A DNA stretch of 64,000 bases from Cymbidium sinense (GCA_021442155.1 CM038221.1:29293906-29357905), one strand, 5' to 3'. Positions 12,730-26,660 are shown, numbered from the stretch's first letter. Notes: generated by a model from the letters alone, not told the origin. Program-made: numbers and translations.

Positions 12730-15700
12730 TCATAACCGCCAAGCAACTTTCAATTTCCACTTTTGCATTTTAGCCAAAACCCTTTCTTTAACTTGATTTG
12801 ATAAGCAAAAGGGGAGATAGGTAAGAGAAAAGCGATTATTCCTTTCTCCACAAGGTATAAACAAGAACGTAAATAATCGAAAGTGTAATCTTTGTAACAT
12901 TTTATGCTCCCCGTCATTAATAAAATTAAGAACCTGCGGGAGAGTAGATTGCAGCAAAAGAAACATACCATTTGGAATGAGAGCTCTCACCAATTTCATA
13001 GCCAAAGGACATTTAAAAAACAAGTGGTTATGAGATTCTAAAACGAATGACAAAATAGCAAAGGAGTTGAGTTCCAATCCCTTTGTTTGCTAATTTATCG
13101 ATAATTTAAGACTCTGAATATAAGCCATCCAACAATAGAGAGCATAATTAATAGAATTGCCTTTAAACCAAATTCCTTTAGTCCAATCTAAAGAGGGGTG
13201 AGAATCAAAGATGGCTTTCTAAACTCCTTGGTAGAGGAGAGTGAGATTTAAGCCAATGTAATCGATCCATTCTCAATAAGTATCCAAGATCTTAATGGAC
13301 AACCAAGGATGAGAGGGACTCAAGTAAAGAAGGAGATTCCAATGCCCATTGTGAATAAGAATGTGGACCTTTAGGTCATCCGTGAAGTTTAAATGTTTCA
13401 AGCCATTAACTCCCAACCAATAACAAAGAGAATGCCCATTACACCAAGGATCATAATATAAAGAAAAGCATTACCTCCCCAACTTGAAAATGCTTTTGTT
13501 TCTATATTTTCAAACTTTGACAATCGATTTCCAAAGTGGAGAAACTCTATAAATGCAAGGATTCCATAGAGATGTATATTTAGCTAAACACCAATTAGCA
13601 AAAGGAGTATCTCTCTTACAAATTTTCCACATTAATTTCGCTAATCAAATTGAGAGAAGAAGGAGAGTAACCCAACTCCTCCTTTTCTTTGGGTAAAGTA
13701 TGCTCCCAAGAAATAGTGTGCAACTTTTGCCTCCTCAATGATAGAAAATTTAGGTAAAAGAGCATTTTTTTGATAATACCATCCGAATAGCCATAACTAA
13801 AACCAAGATGATAAGTAACTATTTATAGAAGACCTGATTAGCTGCAACCTTCCCCCTAATGAAAGGAACTTACTTTTCCAGCCTGCCAACCAAACATGTA
13901 ATCTATCAAAGAGAGGGGTGAAATGAGCCATCTTGATTGTACCTTTAATAAGAGGAAGTCCCAAATATTTGAAAGGGAAAGAACCCAATTGAATACCCAA
14001 AACAGTATGAGAATTATCCTTCCTTGAAGAGAGGCACAAGGATGATTTAGAATAGTTCACCTCAAGTCCCAAGTAGTGCTTAAGAGATTGAAGAGTGGAC
14101 TTAAGTGAGGTAAATGTAGAGGATCAGCACCCATCACAAGGAGATCAAGATATAAGAGATGAGAAGAGCTTTGTCCAGCCTGAGAAATAAGATTATATAC
14201 TCCTTTGTTAATTTCATTTTCTAACATGCATGAAAATGTGTCCATGGCCACCGTAAAGAGGAAAGGAGACAATGGGCTGTAAGGCCATTGGAGGAAGAGA
14301 AATAACAGATGTTCCCATTTAACATAATAGAGAAAGGCACATCAGAGATGCAAGCTTCCACCCAAGTAGTAAATCTCATGGGAAAACCTTTGTCCAGAAG
14401 TCGATGGATCGTGCTTTTCGCTGATTTTATCAAATGCTTTTTTCAAATCTATTTTGGTTAAAAAGTAAGAGCTATTAGAGGTAGAGAACTCATTACAAAT
14501 CTCAAAGGCCATTGCCAGATTATCAGATATGTCTCTTCCTTTAACAAAGGCAGATTGAGAATTATTGATAATAGGGGAGATATCTCTTCATACAGATGGA
14601 TTTTGGCCACCACTTTATAGAATGTATTGCATAAAGATATAGGACGATAATCTTCAATTTTATTGGAATGTTTCACCTTTGGTATGAAAGTTAAGTATGC
14701 TTGAAATTGGAATTGAAAAAAGAAAAGAAGCGCATTTACAAAAGATTTGCAATACTCCAAGAGTCAATGTAAAACTTAGAATTAAAACCATCCCGCCAGC
14801 GATTTTCACTGATACTTTTCAAGGTAGCAATAATTTCCTATTCAGAAACTTCAGCTTCAAGATCGGCAGCATGATCTAATGAAAGACAACTCGGAAAATT
14901 TTGCATGAATAAATAACAAGAGAGTCATCAATTGAATAGATCCTCATAATACCTACAAAAAAATAGAAATATCCTTTGAGAAGACCCCAAGTCGGTTTGC
15001 ACTTCTAATCGATTGAGCTTTCCTTTATTGAAAGGTAGAGGAATTTTAAATCATCATCAATGAGTAAGCCAATGTGCCTTTGCTTCTTAATCCATAGCAT
15101 TTCTTTTATAAGTAACTCAGAGTATCTGATTTTAATCTCCTTAGCATCATGAATGAGATGGATGTTGAAAGGATCTTTTTCCAGATTCCTAAAAACCTCG
15201 TTTTGTTCAGCTTTAACAATATTGATTTGCTGCTGTAAGGGAGAAATATCCCTATATCTACCTTTCATCATGTTTCTAACAAGTTTTAGCTTGATAGAAA
15301 GGACATAAAAAGGGTCTCCTTGAATGAAGTTGTTCCAAACCTCCTGAATATCATCCTTAAACCCAGGCTTTAAGGTCCAATAATTCCTGAAAAGGAAACG
15401 ATGAGATGCCAAAGAGGGAGATTGAAGAAGAGTTACCAAAGGAGAATGATCCGATGATCTTGGAGAGAGGACTTTATAAAAGGAAGATGGAAACATCTCA
15501 ATCCAGTTGGAATTACAAAAGACCCGATCAATCTTAGAGTAAATAGGATGTTCCAACTACTGATTAAACCATGTAAAATGTAAGCCAGTGCTAGGGAGCT
15601 CCATCCAGCCACAATCATTAACACAATCTTTAAATTCCAAAGAAGAGTTGAAAGAAACCAGATTACCCCCTTGTTTATCCTTAGCACTTAAAGGACAGTT

Positions 15701-16128
15701 GAAATCACCTAAAATAATCCAAGGGAGAGCATTAACATCTGGCAAAACCTTTAAAGAAGACCACAAGGAGGATCGGACAAGAATCATTTTCGATAGATAC
15801 TTGTTAAGAGAAAGCTATTAACCCCAGGAGCAGAAACTCGACCATGGATAAATTGCTCAGACTTACATAATAACTCAAAATTCAACCTGTCAGATTGCCA
15901 TTTGATCCATATGCGACCACCACTAGCACAATCAAAATTATTTACACTGGATTCTGAAGTAAATAAATTATAAGAAGAAACCTGATTGATATGCAAAGGA
16001 TTGATATGAACTTTGGTTTCCAAAAGACAAAGAAGATCTAAATGAGAGTCTTTAATAAGCTTTACAGTGGAAAGTCTTCCAACAAGATAAACCCTAACAT
16101 TCCAACTACCAATTGATATTTGATTCAT
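12730..16128 (-). pseudogene. LINE ORF2 (endonuclease, reverse transcriptase), decayed
   Basis: The endonuclease-exonuclease-phosphatase domain starts near 16128 with a WNVR motif, an LLCLLETKV block and ILGDFNCP (about 15715). The RT part has PKV-DYRPISLCN (about 14690-14640), MSPFLFTVAMD (14272) and a KYLGLPL block (about 13960). A zinc-binding zf-RVT region with SHNHLFFKCPLA follows. Stops and frame changes separate these parts. At the catalytic site the expected Y-x-D-D reads Y-L-D-L (14143-14151 on the plus strand), so one metal-binding aspartate is lost. The product would nick target DNA and copy the LINE RNA; this copy cannot. Confidence 0.85.
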
Positions 16129-16399
16129 TGGGAGGAGGAAGAAGCGGTTTTTACCCTTTTCTTATTACCTTTTAGAGGAGTCGGAAGGGGTTGGGAAGAA
16201 GAAGAGATATTCCCTCCTTCCATAAGAGTGCTGCTAACTTCTTTGTTCCCTTTATCAATACCAATGCCAGAAAGAGGCCGACCAGGGGTAACCACAGCCG
16301 AACGTGTAACAACACCAAGAGAGAGCTGATCAGCTGTATGAGTATGGTCAATCGAATTCTTGAAAGGAGCGTAAGCATCAAGACATTAAAGATCCTCCG

Positions 16400-17340
16400 A
16401 GGTGGAGAATGAGATGGTGATTTAGGTCACTATGAGGAAGAGGGAGGACAGGTAGAAGCCTCCATAATCTTGTCATCTGATATGGAATCAGTAATAGGAG
16501 GGGAGGACATAAGAATGTGAATGAGAGAGAGGCTGAATGGGAATATACTTAGTAACTGATTATTCACTCGATGGGAGCTTTAGGAGGGACCGGCGCTCCG
16601 GAGGAAGAGGAGCAAAAGTTAAGAGGACGCTACAAATCGTGAGAGAAAGTATTACGTGTCGAAAGCAAACGGACGGCTCAATCATAAACCAGATCGCATG
16701 AACCTTTTCCCATTTAGATTAATCGGAATCGTATCAGGAAGAGGAGAGGAAGTGGAGATTTGGACACAAATACGCGCAAATATTATCCGAGATCTAGCCG
16801 CGGTAAGATGGTCCACGGCCAAGGGGACACCGATTTTACTAGCAATCTTAGAGAAACCAACCTCGCTCCAACAAAGATAGGGGAAGGGAGTTTAATCCAA
16901 ATCTAATCTCGAGATAGGATCGTTCAAGGAAGTCCCAAGTCCATTTTTGGAAAATGAAAGGCCGACCGTTGAGAAAACAAGGGCCGTGATTCCACACCAA
17001 ATCATAATCCTCTTGACAATTGAACTTAAATAGGAAATAATCACCTTCAAATGTAAGTAGATCGGCACTTTAAAGCTCCATTTCTTTTAATGGTCGCTAA
17101 CAAAGATTCATAGTAGTACCAATCGAGTGACCAATTAGAGAGAGAGATGCCATTCTTGCTTTCCACAAATCATCCTCCGAGAAGTCCACTTCATTGGAAT
17201 CACACATCATATGCAAGAGGGACGGTTTGGGCATTTTCAAGCAAGATCTTTCCATACAGAGAGATCCTACCGGTTTAGGTGAAATTGAAGAATGCAAGTG
17301 AGGAGAAGATGTTAAGGGGGGAAAAGAGCCACCGGGCGAG
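16400..17340 (-). pseudogene. LINE ORF1 (DUF4283 gag-like), decayed
   Basis: On the minus strand the segment 17297-17097 reads VDFSEDDLWKARMASLSLIG. This and what follows (a CQEDYD block, FLNGRPFIFQKW, a W-and-L rich block, then ICVQI) have the order of the DUF4283 RNA-binding domain of plant LINE ORF1 proteins. The frame changes at least once between 17100 and 16660. The part before the domain (toward 17500) is proline/serine-rich, as usual for this family. It would bind the element's RNA; here it is not intact. Confidence 0.7.
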
Positions 17341-17568
17341 CAACATCCCCGTGGTCATGGAGTGCACTCCTGGACGCAGGTCGAGAATGAGGGGGAAGGG
17401 ATAAATACCGAGGAGGAAAGGTGGTAATAGAAAGAAGAAAGAAACTAGACGGAGAAGGTGGAGGAGGAGAAGAAAGAGCCAGGGGAACGCCGAGAGTGCC
17501 CTAGCAGCGGAGCCATCCTTCCATTTAACTCCTTTTTAAAATTTGCTAGACACTACTACAATGAACTT

Positions 17569-20121
17569 GCTTTATGATATCTTTTCTTCTTCACAACTCG
17601 TGATTTTTTTTCTCCTAACAAGTTCTTCTTTTTACGAGCTCTCGTAATAAGCTCTTGTCATATCTCGTTGCTGTGAATTCTTTACGCACACATTGCTGAT
17701 CCCCTTAATTCCATCACTTGTTGCGAGCTCCGTATGCGAGTTCTTATCACAAGATCTAGTTGTAGATATTTCATACACCATCGATCCCCTCAATTTCTTT
17801 ACATGCCATAAATTATGTATAATTTCTTGTTTCAAGTTCTCATTACCGCCACTCATTGAAACCCCCTATTTCTTCTTACATAATGAGCTCTCTTTATGAT
17901 TCTTTCAAACTATGGGGGAGTGAGATCAAGATCATCTCATCCTTTAGGTTGCTTTGTTTAGATTATTTTTTTATTAATGCTAACCAAATAAAAAATTTTG
18001 AATATCAAATACACTCTATATCAAAAATGCATTGCATTTAAAAATCTCTTCAATTTTAAATATTTGTAGGCAAATAATGCCTAAACATCTGCCTTAAATG
18101 GCTCATTCTAAACACATATTTAATTGGATTGTGGGCTTCAAAAATTTGCCACCGACCTCTCACATTGAAGAGAGTATGATTTAATTATCGATGAAATTTT
18201 CAGAAGGTAGACAAGATAGTAGATAAGACACTACCTAGAGATTTCACTCTCATTTTGTGAGAACTTTAGATCTAGTTCTAGGTTTCTTATAGGCGTAAGC
18301 ACTATAATTAATTACCCCTCCTAATGCTGAGAGAGAACTTTCTATTAAGGCTAGTCGTTAGATCGTTAAATGTGTAGCATATAGTAGCAACATGTGGAGT
18401 TTCAGAATTTATATTTATGAAATTCATCATTATTAACTTAAAGTTGATGGTTGGGGGAATAATGACATGCCCGATCTAAATCCCATAGTTCCGTCATCCC
18501 GAGCTGTCACGGTCCCTAGTCTACTTAGTCAGAGGAGATAGTGACCCAACCCGACATAAGGATTTCTGTCAGCAGCCATGAGTTGTGTCATTTAAGTAAT
18601 TCTTATAGACTTGGGGTGGTGTTTGTCTAAGGAGATAAGCTTAAGTCTACCTTAACTCATAGAGGCTTTTTGCTCTATCAAGTATACTCTATGGTTCACA
18701 ACTCAAAGAGCATTAAAACATAAAGCTACAATCGTAATAGGAATATAATGGTGTCATTTGGCGACAGCCACCCGATCAAAGGACTCTGGTCGTAATTGCA
18801 TCATATGTGGAGCCTATTGACCAAGCTACGTAGTTAGATGACACAAACCACGTTCTTACTAGCATGAGATTGATTGAGAGTGCGTATAGAAATACAATTG
18901 ATTTGACATCTTTGTGAGCTAAAGTTTTCTTAATTTATCATATTTAACAAACTAGAAGGTGGATTGAATGAGTTTGCTTTAAGTATTTAAGGATTGAATT
19001 TCATTTAACCATTAACAGCTTAGTGATATATTAGATTTCACATTTGAATTGATACTTAATTTAAGTTAATTTAATTTGAAATTAAAATCATATTTTTATA
19101 GAAGTATCTCCTCCGGTTGAAATCTCCATTCACCACAAACATCATCGGGGTGGATGTATTATTTGATCATTTAATTTATTATTTGGATCCGCTACTATAT
19201 TAGTTTAATGAGAGGATCACATCCACTCATATGATGTAATTAGCTTCGATATTTCAATAAATTAAAATTCTTATAATAATTAGATTGTTAAGTTTTTAAT
19301 TGGACGCCTTTAAGACCAAACCAGGAAGCAACCCACGCAACATCCTCAAACACTAAGTTTAAGCATTCAACATAGTGTTGGGGCCCATGCAGGTATTTAG
19401 TAATCCGAATAATTTTATTTCTAAATCATGAGATTAATTTCATATTTTCATTTAATTCCAATTTAGCCCGCATAACCTTTTTAGACATTAAAATTTGCAC
19501 TTTAAATTTCCATATCTGAACACATGCAGAAATTTATAGCTTAGATAATTTCATCTAATTAATGAAATCATTAAATTTGAAAATCATAATTAAAATGAAA
19601 TTCCTTAATTTTTAGATTGAAAGAAGCTCCATAATTCATGGAGAATTTAATTTAGCATCATATTTTGTCTTCTTGTACGAAGAATTATAGACCCGGTGGC
19701 GTGGATTTTAAACTTTATATATGGAATTCAAATTACATCTTTTCTTACATTTAAACTGATAGCAAGTTAAATAAAAGTAAATTGATTACTTAACTTATGC
19801 ACATTAATAGGCTTTTAAATCTTTGTAAATCATCATCAGCTCTTGGATTGAAATAAGCTTGTGTGAATTCAAACACTTACCTTTTCTTCTGATATGTAAT
19901 GCAATGCTCCTTAATTATTTATTGGAATTTTATATTCATGCTTCTTGAAAAGCCATTTAGTTTTCTGCACATTTCTTATGAGCTTAGATTGAACTGCATT
20001 TATATTTAAATGATAGATTTCAAGCTTACTATAAGTCTCTTGCAATTTAATTATAAATCCAACTAGATTTTCTTTTGGATCATTTAAAGTAACACATTGT
20101 AAGAATTATATTCGTGATAAT
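17569..20121. other. AT-rich repeat-like DNA, no gene seen
   Basis: This stretch sits between the LINE and LTR-like unit A. It contains moderately GC-richer text at about 18440-18870 that looks like decayed retroelement DNA, but I could not assign it. No open frame exceeds about 75 codons with protein-like composition. It should be contiguous with 27642 onward if unit A is an insertion. Confidence 0.4.
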
Positions 20122-23100
20122 TGTGGTGAAAATATTTCTCCTTCATCTATCCTTTTGAAGAGGATAAATGAAAATAGAAATATACGCATTATGGTCAGAA
20201 CATCACATAGATCCGCATATATTCTTATTAGGGTGATCGGGTACAAAATTGAAGAGATGTGTACTATCTCGAAAGATAGAAATAACCACCCTACAATTGA
20301 CCTAATCACCTTAATAAGGTCTCTGACTATTCAGATATATTTAGATTCTTCCCTACTTTATGAAAAGTAAAGTAAGGTTTATTTTAAATCATGTTCGTTA
20401 AGTTTCCTATAGAGGCAAGCCCCCATAGTTAAGCACATCCTAAGGAAAGGGGATTTCTCAAGAATACCCTCGATTAAGGTAAATGATCGTTGTCTCCAAA
20501 GATTTCAATAGGTAGGACTATCAATCGATTAGTTTATTTTTGTCAAATCAAGTGGGATCGATCAAGAGGAGGGAGTTCTTATCGAAGCCAAATGGAGGTG
20601 AGTAGGGGATGTTTAGGATACTAAAAAGCCTTGTAAACATCCTAAACTATCCTATGGTTAGGCTTTATATTTTTGAAATTGAAGAGAATTATTTATTTGA
20701 GTTTGTTGATTATAAGTTTAATAATTCCATAATATAAGGAAGAGGATTTATGCTTATGAAAGGAAGGACAAGCAACCTGAACCTATGAGGGCCAAAAGCA
20801 AGACCTAAATCTAAGGAGAAAATGGGTATATGATTTACCTCCATAAGAGAGGATAAATCACTCGACTGTTGGACTTACAACCACCTGGGGGTGGCCGCCA
20901 ACTAACTCTTTCTACGATTTTACATTCATGTAGGCAAATCTTATGCTTTATACAAGATAGCTAGGCTGTTATTTATTTAGAAAGAGGCTAAATTCTTAAA
21001 CTCACTCTCTAAAGAGACTAGATCATGTAAGGATATGCTTCAAATGACCTAAATCTAATGCAAATCATATTACAAGTTATTTTCATTTTTGTATAATCAT
21101 TTGACTCAGCTTATAGGATTCATATGCCTAATGCATGAGAAGAAAATTATTGGCCAAAATCAGAAGGGAGGAGGTGTGTTTCCACCATGGCTTTCAAAGG
21201 TCAAACCAAGTTTCTCTTGCAAAGGTGGAGCCCCTAATCAAGGGTGAAATAATATATTTTATGCATGATATTAAAAAAAAATGCTCATCCAACTAAGGGG
21301 TTGCTAATTCTTTATCTTGATTTTAACTTAGGCTTTAAATGAGATTATGAGTTATTTATTTTTAATTTTGAGTTGATTGATATGGTAGAATATTTATTTT
21401 TTTCTAAGAGACTAATCTCCATCCAGGTCATACATCAAAGCAAAGAAGAAACTAGGAAAACATGTCATCTTAATGCACAAGCTAAATAAAATATCACACA
21501 TTTTATAAAGCTAACGTAAAAGAATAAAATGTCATTTGTGGTTCCACAAAGACAAACCGAAAAGACAAATGTGGATAACCATTATACAACCCGGAATAAA
21601 ATGAATTAATTATAATTAAGTAAGGAATTCATGTTATGAAGGTCTTCATTCTTCTTTTCTTCTTTCTTCATTGGTTCCTTCTTTTGGATGATTGGAAGGT
21701 GGATGCTCCAAAGGCTTCACATGGTACATAAGACACAATCTTCTAACCAACGCTCATCCTAATCCTCATAATAATCATTCTAAAATTCTAATTGCAAAAA
21801 TACATGAAAAGAAAAAGTAAGTCTAACTAACACCTACAAAATAGAGATTAGCTAAATAAATCATACAAATCCCAAGCATGTATATTAACAAGTTGGACTT
21901 AGAACCCCACACATGGGTAACCAAGTCCACCTGATCTATTTTGGATTATACTTAAGGGTATAAGCAACCTATATAGCAAAAGTAGTTATATTTTTATTAT
22001 AACACCGTTAAGCATAATCCCCCACATAAGATAATGATTAGACTAAATCATCCTACCATTCATTTTAGGCATATACACCCTAACATCCAGACTAAAATAT
22101 CATATCATAAAATAAAATCAAACATCAAACTATGCATTGCCCTAACATAGGATTAGAAGTGATGACTTAAATGTTATGTGTGTAAGATTTATGTGGTATA
22201 TTTAGCTAGGCTTTAAGGTTAGGATTTTTCAAGTGTGAAAAGGTTAAACTTAGAAGGGTGGTCTCATTGAAGTTGTTTAGTTGATATGAGTTAATTTTAT
22301 TTGATGATTTAATTTGGTTTGAATGAACCTACTTAATAACTAAAGGTTGTATAGAGAAGAAAAGAGAAGAAAACTTTCCTCCCTACCTTAAGTGATTTCT
22401 AAGGTAAAATTCATTAAGATTTTGCTTAGTGAATATTTTATTATATATTTTTAATTAATTCTAAGTTTAGATTTTTCTCTAAACAAACTTATTCAAAAAG
22501 AAAGATATTTTAAGATTAAGTTAAGTGAGTTATTATCACAAAATACACAATATTTTATTTCTTTCCCACATGTGTATAACATGCATATGAATGAATCCTA
22601 AGCATATCTATACATATAAATGAGAATGTTTTACATACTTTATGATGAATGCTAAGTGAGGTTACTTAAAAAATTTAGAATGTTTCATTTATGCATGATT
22701 TTGTTAAGGAAAGAGAGTGATTCTTTTATCAATTTTTCATATGCACATTTACAAGTATAAAATATATAAGTGAGCACGACGTCATTGTTAACCAGGGGTG
22801 CAAGGTACATGACCTACTTAGGGCTACTTAAAGCCTTACAACCCGGGTTGTCCAGATTAATATACCACTTTCCTTAAATACAAGCATGTGTACAAAAGAA
22901 ATGATTGGAAAAGAAAGATACAAAAGTTTGTATTTATTTGTTTGATTAGTTATGCAATTTATATGTGTAAGTGTAAGGATCATAACATGGAAGAGGATAA
23001 GAGTTGTGTTCTTTTAAAAGAACTATACACTTTGCAAATCTTATTCAAATTCATATTAAGAGGAAAGAAAGGAAGCAAACATAAGACACATTTTTTTATA

Positions 23101-24689
23101 TTCACATGCAAGCTTATAAATAAACTATAAGTAGCACACTTTCAATTTTAGGTATTTGATTTATAGATTTTGAAAATAGTTTTGAATTTAATAGTGATAA
23201 TAATCACTCATATTTTTTACTTTAGTCAAAATATGCAATTTGACATAAAGAAAATATTTTATTTTGAATTTGATTTTAGAAAAGCATGAATGCATGATTT
23301 TCATATGAAATACATATTTAGCATGCTATGAAAGAAATAAAATGATGTAAGCATATAATTTCATTCACTCTAATTAATTCTTAAAGATAATCTTATGAAG
23401 TAAGATCATTTAAAGAGAATCAAAAGTTGTTTAAAGAGACTTTCATTTTGTTTTTAGTTTGATTTGAATTAGGAAAGTGTGAGATTGTTTGTCCTTACCA
23501 TTCCCACATGTGTGTATTATTTTAATTTAATTTTTAGATTAGATTAATTTTATGCTTTAGTTAGGTTAAGGTGTAGACTAAGTTCATTAATTATCCCTTA
23601 ACTATAACTTTAACATATTTAATCAAATAATTATGCCAATGTATGACATAAAACCATAAGGAATTTAAATCAATGCATTAGGAAAGAAAGGTACCTAATG
23701 CAATTGGCTCACAATTAATGATTAATTAAGTTAAATGGTTTAATTTAATTACTTTCATAACCTTTCCCACACATATATAGTAAGTTTACTTAGGTTATTG
23801 AACACCTAAGTATCTTCCCAAGAAGGATTAGTTTAAGTGATTAAGTTTCTAGATTAATTTTGGTTTTGAGAATTTGATTTGATTAATTAAGTAGATCATT
23901 AGTGGATTAACCATTAATTAGATTTGGATTAAAGAAGAATGGAGTTTTAGGGAATAACTTAAGGAAAATATCCCAAAATCATTCCATAAATCTCATACTC
24001 AGTTAAACAAAGTTTAATTAACTTGATCAAGGAATTAAATCACTATTCATATACTTAATTAAGCTTAATTATATTAAGAGAGTGATTAGGGGTTCATTAA
24101 TTAATTAATTAACTCATTAATAAATTCCAAGAAAATTGGGAGGCGTAAGTCATCCCACCAAATATGCCTAAGAAGTTTGAAATTAATGAAGTCATTAGGT
24201 TATTAAATTTTAAATAAATCCTAATTTAAAAAATGTACTATTCAAACTCAATTAAAAATAATTTTATTAGATTCTCCTCTAAATTATCTTTAAAATGAGC
24301 CCTCATTCAATTTTTTTTTTAATTTCTTTACATTTAGTTATGTATTTTGAAAGTTTCAATTGATTTAAGTGATTTTTAAGAATTCTACTAATTCATTTTA
24401 TTAAAATAAATCATTTGACAATCAAAATTCATTATCTTTAATCCAAAGGTCATTTTAACTTGAAATTTTTATGATAGGTGTATTTTTATACTAATTTTAA
24501 TCTCTGAAAATTTCAACTTAATCTGATATATATATTTGGTTTAATTAAAGAAATTTAATTTTTACTAAAACTCAAATTAAGCTCAAAATATTCAATAAAA
24601 TTTGGGAAAGATGAATCCAACGAGCCATTGTTTGTAATTTTTAGTTAAGTATATTATTTGTTTTAATAATTTTAATTTAAATGAAAATC

Positions 24690-24985
24690 CACATGCAGCA
24701 AATGTGAATGGTGCCGCTGCATTGTAGTGCGGCGCTGCACATGCGCCACTACCACGCCGCGGATCTGGAAGATCGGTCAATGCAAAAAGCGATCCATCAT
24801 TGGCTGGATCGTCCGATCGCCGGTCAACACACGATAAATCCGCTGATCACGAGCGATGACCGAGCCGTTCGATCATGTGAACCGTATGATCGGATGGATC
24901 ACATCGATTTGAAGGCCCGCGGTGATCCAGATCCGAAGCCGCCCGATCTTGTGAACCGGATGGAAAGCCCTCGGATGAATAGTAA
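24690..24985. promoter_or_regulatory. CpG/GATC-rich island in LTR-like unit A
   Basis: Within a unit that is otherwise very AT-rich, this ~300-bp segment is GC-rich, dense in CG dinucleotides and repeats CGATC, GATCCG and GATCAC words. The equivalent island in unit C is 41245-41570. Its position before the transcribed-looking second half of the unit suggests a promoter or enhancer, but no TATA box is evident. The 100-codon frame across it (24708-25010) is compositional. Confidence 0.4.
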
Positions 24986-25859
24986 AATAAAATTTTTAAT
25001 AGGAAAATAGGATTTTCTAAATGAAAACTTGTCCAAATGGACTCATTTTTGCATCGAGTTGTATTGAAAAAATTCTAGTTTCTAATTTGGATGATTTAAA
25101 GTAAAAATGTGAGATTATCTAAGGTAGATTTCTAAATATCACGTAAAAATCATCACAAAATGAGGGATCCTAAGATCGGCTATGGTTTTTGAAGGTTACC
25201 TCACCGAGAATGATTTTTATGGTGACTCGAGCACGCTATCGTGAGGGAAGAAGCCTTGGACTGAGCTTAGATCCTCGCCTTCATGTTGAAACAAAGTTTT
25301 CTTCGGTGTTCGTTATTTCCTCGCCAAAATCTCCTTAGTTTTGGAGTATTTCTCTCCAAAATGAAGTGGATGTGATTGCTAATGGCTTTGAGAGTCTAGG
25401 CAGAGGATAATGAAATGAATGAGGGTTTCCTTCAGCCACTAAAGCCTTAGAATAAAAAGTGTGAAATGAACCTTTTTCCACTTTTTGTTTAAAATTTTGG
25501 CTCCAAACTCATGTCACTTGGCTGGTTGGGAATGGAAGAGAATCATCCTAGGTGTCTATGGTTGGCAAGTGATGGAAAGTGGTCGCCATGAAGGACAAGT
25601 GGGTGTCCAGCCAGGGAGGTGAGTGTCCTTCATGCCAAGTGTTTTAATGGGAGAGGTGAGGTGATTTCACCTCCCCATGAGTCATGGCTACCCCAACCAC
25701 TCCTTGGGTCATAAAATCAGTATCTTTGGTGCCTATGTGGACCAATGGATGAGTGTTAAGTGGCCAAGGAACATAAATGATCACTTGGGAAAGTGTCTTT
25801 TTCATGGAATGCCCTACCCAAGGGCAAAGTGGTCATTTGATATTGAATTTAATTTGGGT

Positions 25860-26660
25860 AGATTTGAAATGAGTCAAAAGTAAGTTGGACCAAATTTCAT
25901 GTCATTTGAAGTTCATTTGGTTTAATTTGGGTTAATTTGACCCATTTGAGTCAAATCGGTCAAAATAGGTTAGGTTGACCAATTGGTCAAACAAAGTCAA
26001 TTTCAAATGACTATTTGGAGTATATTGGTTCAATTGGTTTCAATTAATTTGGTTTAATTTGAATTTAATTCATATAATTTTATCCTTTAGGTTAACGATT
26101 AAGTCGATAATGACCCAATTGACCAAATTGAATAATGGCTTGGTTTGGGTTTGGTTGATCTTTTGAAATGGATTGGTTTCTTTGTTTCCAATTAATTTAT
26201 TTTATATTTGATTTTGGCTTGATTTGACCTTTTAGGTCAAGTTAGGTTCATGGTCAATTGGGCTAGGTTAGGTCTAGTTGACCAATTGGTCAAATTGGAT
26301 TTAATTAAGGTCAAGTTTAATAATTAATTTGGAGTGAACTTGAGCTATTGGTTGTAAATCAATCTTGTTTAGGTTGCAATTTGGCTAGTTGGGTTCATAT
26401 GAGTTGACTTGGTCAATAGTAGTTGACTTGGTTTGACCCAATTCATGACAATTGATTATCCTATGATGATAAAAAAAACATGACATGAAGTTTGGATTGG
26501 CCTAATTCATTTTGATTTGAATTGAATTGAATTTTAATTCATATAGGTCAAATTGGCCACTTTGGGAAATTAATTTGATCTATAGATCAAATTGGCCACT
26601 TTAGGTCAAGTGAGCCAATTGGGTTTAGTTGGCTTGATCAAGACTTGATTCAGGTTTTGT
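25860..26660. promoter_or_regulatory. TTGAC[C/T] word cluster in LTR-like unit A
   Basis: By eye I count about 19 occurrences of TTGACC, TTGACT or their complements in 800 bp. TTGAC[C/T] is the W-box bound by WRKY transcription factors. Equivalent clusters are in unit B (about 32030-32740) and unit C (about 42290-43060). Whether they are functional sites or a by-product of a low-complexity repeat is not shown by sequence. Confidence 0.4.

Larger units (their letters stand above)
11738..17568 (-). mobile_element. L1-type LINE with poly(A) tail and 12-bp TSD
   Basis: The element (11750-17556) lies on the minus strand between exact copies of TACAATGAACTT (11738-11749 and 17557-17568). A poly(T) run at 11748-11761 is its poly(A) tail. 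In coding order it has an ORF1 with a DUF4283-like gag domain (about 17340-16400), then ORF2 with an endonuclease (16128-15557), a reverse transcriptase (about 14770-13800) and a zinc-binding zf-RVT segment (13077-12730). A ~970-bp 3' untranslated region follows. The intact tail and the extent of ORF1 suggest a full-length or nearly full-length insertion. ORF2 is broken by frame changes and stops, so the copy is dead. Confidence 0.9.

Noticed and set aside
11991..12746. 251-codon open frame on the minus strand
   Set aside because: It covers the 3' untranslated region of the LINE, overlaps other frames of similar quality and has a low-complexity F/L/C-rich composition without domain motifs.
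24708..25010. 100-codon open frame in LTR-like unit A
   Set aside because: It coincides with the CpG/GATC-rich island; the equivalent island in unit C does not keep the frame.
25860..26660. CRISPR-like or satellite array from the repeated GGTCAA/TTGACC words
   Set aside because: Spacing and intervening text are irregular and both orientations are mixed; this is a plant nuclear retroelement, not a CRISPR array or a true satellite.
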